From positions 1 to 8,140 of the forward strand of contig CALMPQ010000229.1 of NCBI GenBank assembly GCA_937872005.1: a DNA stretch of 8,140 nt. Direction: 5' to 3'. This document shows, in pieces, positions 6,350 through 8,140 of the stretch (position 1 is its first letter; every line of letters starts with the position of its first letter). Source of the stretch: an uncultured Propioniciclava sp. Its GTDB lineage: Bacteria > Actinomycetota > Actinomycetes > Propionibacteriales > Propionibacteriaceae. The notes beneath the pieces are model-generated. The model saw only the letters and a program-made list of their open reading frames with translations. It ran no database searches and was not told the origin of the DNA. Both the position numbers and the translations under genes were made by a program.

Positions 6350-7384
6350 TCAGCCGGCGACCGTGAACACCTTCGTGTCGGAGGCCGGTGCCGGGCCCGC
6401 GCCGCCCGAGGGGTCGTCCAGGGTGACGGCCACCACATAGCTTCCCGGGGGGAGGGTGGGCAGGTCGAACGCGAACGGCGCGAGCACCATGCCCTCGGCG
6501 GTCCGCGCGACCCCGTCGGCCACGGGAGACCCGTCGGGTCGCGTCACCGTCCACAGGATCGTTGCCTCGAAGGCCGTCGCCAGGCCGGCCACCTGCACCG
6601 GCGACTGGACCGTCGCGCCGTGGACCGGCGCATCGATGACCACCTGGATCGGGCTGTTCGAGGGGTCCGCCCGACCCTGTGGCCGGTCGAAGGAGACGTG
6701 GCCCGCCGTGAACGGCCGGCCCTCGACGAGGATCATCACCTTGTCCGTGGGCTCGAAGGCTTCGGTGAGCGTCCAGATCAGGGTGTCGACCATCAGGCCC
6801 TCCCAGGACGACCCGTAGTTGACCGTCAGCGCTTCCTTCGAGAGGTCGATGGTGATGACGTCGCCCGACTTCGACAGCCCCAGCACCTGCGTGCCCGGGT
6901 TCCACAGTGACCGGTAGTCGGGGTCGTGCGGCGTGCCGAGCATGGCCTCGAGGGCGCCGGCCCGGGCGGGCGTCGCCGCGGGAACCTGTCGGAGTTCCCG
7001 CACGAGGCCGCCCTGCTCGTTGCCGTAGTAGACGTACATCGGCGTGGTCCGCCCGCTCGGCCCGACGGTGGCCGACGGCGAGGGCTCAGGGGTGTGCGAG
7101 GTGGTGGACGGCGCAGGTTCCGGCGTCGGGGCGGCGGTCACCGTCGGTGTCTGCAGGGGGTCCGGGACGGCGCGGTCGGGTGGCCTGACCAGGAGCGCCT
7201 GCCCGGCCCACACCGCGAGCGCCATCACGACCACGGCGAGGGCGACCAGCGCCCAGCGGACGCGGGACGCCCTGCGCCCCAGCCCAGCGGACTCGGCCGC
7301 GATCGCCTCCAGCGACACGGGGATGTCGACCGAACCGGCGACGTCGTGCAGGTCATCGCGCAACAACTTCTCGAGGTCGTTCAT
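6350..7384 (-). CDS. GerMN/Gmad2 membrane protein, probable anti-sigma or sensor
   Basis: The 344-residue protein has an acidic, helical cytoplasmic N-terminus (1-36, starting M-N-D-L-E-K-L-L-R-D-D-L), a basic stop R-R-A-S-R-V-R, one membrane helix (about 44-66), and a long Pro/Thr/Ser linker outside (70-113). Residues 115-235 match the GerMN domain: Y-V-Y-Y-G, L-R-E-L-R, A-L-E-A-M-L, D-V-I-T-I-D-L-S and L-I-W-T-L-T-E. Residues 246-344 match the Gmad2 immunoglobulin-like domain: I-D-A-P-V-H-G-A-T-V-Q-S-P-V-Q-V-A-G and L-P-P-G-S-Y-V-V-A-V. These domains are known from spore germination protein GerM and occur in non-sporulating actinobacteria (for example the LpqB lipoprotein). No enzyme residues are expected. 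It overlaps the sigma gene by four bases (ATGA) and has its own site GGGAGGAG seven bases upstream. Being coupled to an ECF sigma gene, it is probably the anti-sigma or signal receptor; the N-terminus shows no recognised zinc anti-sigma motif, so the role is inferred. Confidence 0.85.
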   Translation of the reverse strand: MNDLEKLLRDDLHDVAGSVDIPVSLEAIAAESAGLGRRASRVRWALVALAVVVMALAVWAGQALLVRPPDRAVPDPLQTPTVTAAPTPEPAPSTTSHTPEPSPSATVGPSGRTTPMYVYYGNEQGGLVRELRQVPAATPARAGALEAMLGTPHDPDYRSLWNPGTQVLGLSKSGDVITIDLSKEALTVNYGSSWEGLMVDTLIWTLTEAFEPTDKVMILVEGRPFTAGHVSFDRPQGRADPSNSPIQVVIDAPVHGATVQSPVQVAGLATAFEATILWTVTRPDGSPVADGVARTAEGMVLAPFAFDLPTLPPGSYVVAVTLDDPSGGAGPAPASDTKVFTVAG

Positions 7385-7917
7385 CGCTGGGCTCCTCCCT
7401 GCGTGTCGGTGGGGGTGCGGGCCGGGCCCGCGGCGTCCGGGTAGTGCGAGCGGAGGGCCGCCAGCGCCCGATGGGCGGCCGCCTTGACCGCGCCCAGGGT
7501 CATGCCGAGGGCTTCGGCGGTCTGGGCCTCGGTGAGGTCCTCGTAGTAGCGCAGCACGATGACTCGACGCTGCGTGGGGGTGAGGGTGGCGAGCATGCGG
7601 GTGACGCGGTCGCGATCGGCGACCCGATCCTCGAACGCGTCGGGGGTGGCCCGCTCGAACCCCAGCCCCACCGGCGACTCGGCTCCCGAGCGGCGCCAAC
7701 GGTCGATGTTGCCGGTGACGACCGCGCGCCGGGTGTAGGCGAGGGGGTCGCCGCCCCCAACCCGGTCCCAGGCGCGGAGCGTCTTGGCGTATGCGTTCTG
7801 AACGAGGTCCTGGGCCAGCGCGTGGTCGCCGGTGAGCAGCCAGGCTGTGCGGGTCAGCGACGACGTGGACGCGCGCACGAAGTCGGTGAACGCCTCATCG
7901 AGCGCGGGTGCCCTCAT
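7381..7917 (-). CDS. ECF RNA polymerase sigma factor, SigE family
   Basis: The 178-residue protein directs RNA polymerase to a special set of promoters. Region 2 spans about 8-76, with F-T-D-F-V-R, L-T-G-D-H-A-L-A-Q-D-L-V-Q-N-A-Y (29-43) and A-Y-T-R-R-A-V-V-T-G-N-I-D-R-W-R-R (60-76). Region 4 spans about 108-157, with L-A-T-L-T-P-T-Q-R-R-V-I-V-L-R-Y-Y (109-125) and a helix-turn-helix in A-L-G-M-T-L-G-A-V-K (136-145). Both regions are intact and the length is usual; the style matches the SigE family of actinobacterial ECF factors. ATG 7917 is chosen over ATG 7932 because AGGAGG lies six bases before it and the earlier ATG overlaps that site. The gene overlaps the GerMN gene by four bases, the usual layout of a sigma/anti-sigma pair. 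CGTAAC-N17-CGTTGA upstream suggests control by an ECF factor, most simply itself. Confidence 0.92.
   Translation of the reverse strand: MRAPALDEAFTDFVRASTSSLTRTAWLLTGDHALAQDLVQNAYAKTLRAWDRVGGGDPLAYTRRAVVTGNIDRWRRSGAESPVGLGFERATPDAFEDRVADRDRVTRMLATLTPTQRRVIVLRYYEDLTEAQTAEALGMTLGAVKAAAHRALAALRSHYPDAAGPARTPTDTQGGAQR
7392..7399 (-). promoter_or_regulatory. Ribosome binding site GGGAGGAG
   Basis: The site lies inside the end of the sigma gene, seven bases before ATG 7384. It confirms the start of the GerMN protein and lets it be translated both independently and by coupling. Confidence 0.65.
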
Positions 7918-7923
7918 GGCCCA

Positions 7924-7929
7924 CCTCCT
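7924..7929 (-). promoter_or_regulatory. Ribosome binding site AGGAGG deciding the sigma start
   Basis: AGGAGG on the minus strand, within GAGGAGGT, stands six bases before ATG 7917. It overlaps the alternative ATG 7932, which it therefore argues against. Confidence 0.75.
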
Positions 7930-7940
7930 CATCGGTCAGC

Positions 7941-7954
7941 GTCCCATGCGGGAC
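7941..7954. repeat. Short inverted repeat in the sigma leader
   Basis: GTCCC (7941-7945) and GGGAC (7950-7954) surround ATGC. It would fold right at the 5' end of the predicted sigma transcript, between the -10 box and the ribosome binding site. A 5-bp arm is short and may be chance. Confidence 0.3.
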
Positions 7955-7961
7955 ACCCTGC

Positions 7962-7990
7962 TCAACGCACCCCGAGCCGGGAAAGTTACG
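7962..7990 (-). promoter_or_regulatory. ECF-type promoter CGTAAC-N17-CGTTGA
   Basis: On the minus strand the -35 element CGTAAC (7990-7985) is followed after 17 bases by CGTTGA (7967-7962). The AAC in the -35 and CGT in the -10 are the hallmarks of ECF promoters, and from memory the pair is close to the form reported for the Streptomyces ECF factor BldN (16-base spacer). Transcription should start near 7955, giving a leader of about 40 bases with AGGAGG before the sigma ATG. The sequence match is direct; autoregulation is inferred. Confidence 0.6.
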
Positions 7991-8043
7991 GGCCGGTCGT
8001 TCTCGGCACGCTGACGCCCGCCGACGGGGCCGAGGTCTCGGCG

Positions 8044-8049
8044 TAGGAT
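8044..8049 (+). promoter_or_regulatory. Possible leaderless -10 box TAGGAT before purC
   Basis: TAGGAT fits TAnnnT and ends seven bases before GTG 8057, the spacing of a leaderless actinobacterial start. The same bases contain AGGA, which could instead serve as a weak Shine-Dalgarno. No clear -35 was found. Confidence 0.4.
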
Positions 8050-8056
8050 CACGGCC

Positions 8057-8140
8057 GTGATCGACGACTACGGACTCGACCTGCCCCTCGTGCACTCCGG
8101 CAAGGTGCGACGCCTCTACGCGCTGCCCGACGCCGAGCCG
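8057..8140 (+). CDS. purC: SAICAR synthetase (PurC), N-terminal fragment
   Basis: Only 28 codons are in the window and the gene runs off the right edge. The peptide has L-V-H-S-G-K-V-R-R-L-Y-A-L, the nucleotide-binding start of phosphoribosylaminoimidazole-succinocarboxamide synthase, where most members read S-G-K-V-R-D-L-Y; here the usual Asp is Arg. The enzyme joins aspartate to CAIR using ATP in purine synthesis, in the cytoplasm. GTG 8057 is chosen because this motif normally sits 10-20 residues from the N-terminus and TAGGAT lies seven bases upstream. It is divergent from the sigma gene, with a 139-base gap that holds both promoters. The purine role has no evident link to the genes to the left. 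Confidence 0.85.
   Translation, partial: MIDDYGLDLPLVHSGKVRRLYALPDAEP

Noticed and set aside
5398..6910. Long plus-strand open frames opposite the sugar dehydrogenase-like and GerMN genes
   Set aside because: These are antisense shadows caused by high GC; the minus-strand products show clear domains and signals.
7918..7932. ATG 7932 as the start of the sigma factor
   Set aside because: It overlaps the AGGAGG that serves ATG 7917 and has no ribosome site of its own.
7895..8095. Minus-strand open frame across the sigma/purC gap
   Set aside because: It overlaps the sigma start, both promoters and purC, and the product is Arg/Pro-rich with no recognisable domain.

Overview
The window is very GC-rich (about 70% or more, with G/C at most third codon positions). 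GTG starts, 4-base ATGA gene overlaps, TAnnnT -10 boxes set close to start codons and an ECF sigma/anti-sigma pair all point to a high-GC Gram-positive actinobacterium. A relative of the Propionibacteriaceae is my guess, from the protein style only. No tRNA, rRNA, CRISPR array, insertion sequence or phage gene was seen.

Layout. (1) About 1-3799, + strand: a polytopic membrane protein with NnrS-like histidine motifs (its 5' end may lie outside the window). It overlaps by four bases an 889-residue fusion protein made of a 12-helix membrane domain, a thirteenth helix, a type-1-copper cupredoxin and a complete two-domain copper nitrite reductase (NirK). (2) 3813-4546, - strand: a conserved-looking hypothetical gene with a CxCx4C motif, broken by an apparent one-base deletion in a short homopolymer. 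It converges on nirK, and the two stop codons lie inside one palindrome. (3) 4673-5092, + strand: a small helical hypothetical protein, divergent from gene 2 and convergent with the next group. (4) 7917 down to 5104, - strand: a likely three-gene unit of a SigE-family ECF sigma factor, a coupled membrane protein with GerMN and Gmad2 domains (probable anti-sigma or sensor), and a PQQ-dependent sugar dehydrogenase-like lipoprotein. (5) 8057 to the end, + strand: the first 28 codons of purC, possibly leaderless.

How the parts work together. The first two genes look like a nitrite/NO module. Nitrite would be reduced to NO outside the membrane by the NirK domains. The fused cupredoxin would pass electrons inward to NirK, and the fused membrane domain may take them from the quinol pool, so that no soluble donor is needed. 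The NnrS-like partner may deal with NO or with copper/heme. The sigma group is probably autoregulated: upstream of the sigma gene lies a good ECF-type promoter, CGTAAC-N17-CGTTGA, placed correctly for a leader of about 40 bases. The most notable points are the NirK fusion, the ECF promoter, the internal perfect Shine-Dalgarno at the end of the first gene, and the palindrome shared by two stop codons.
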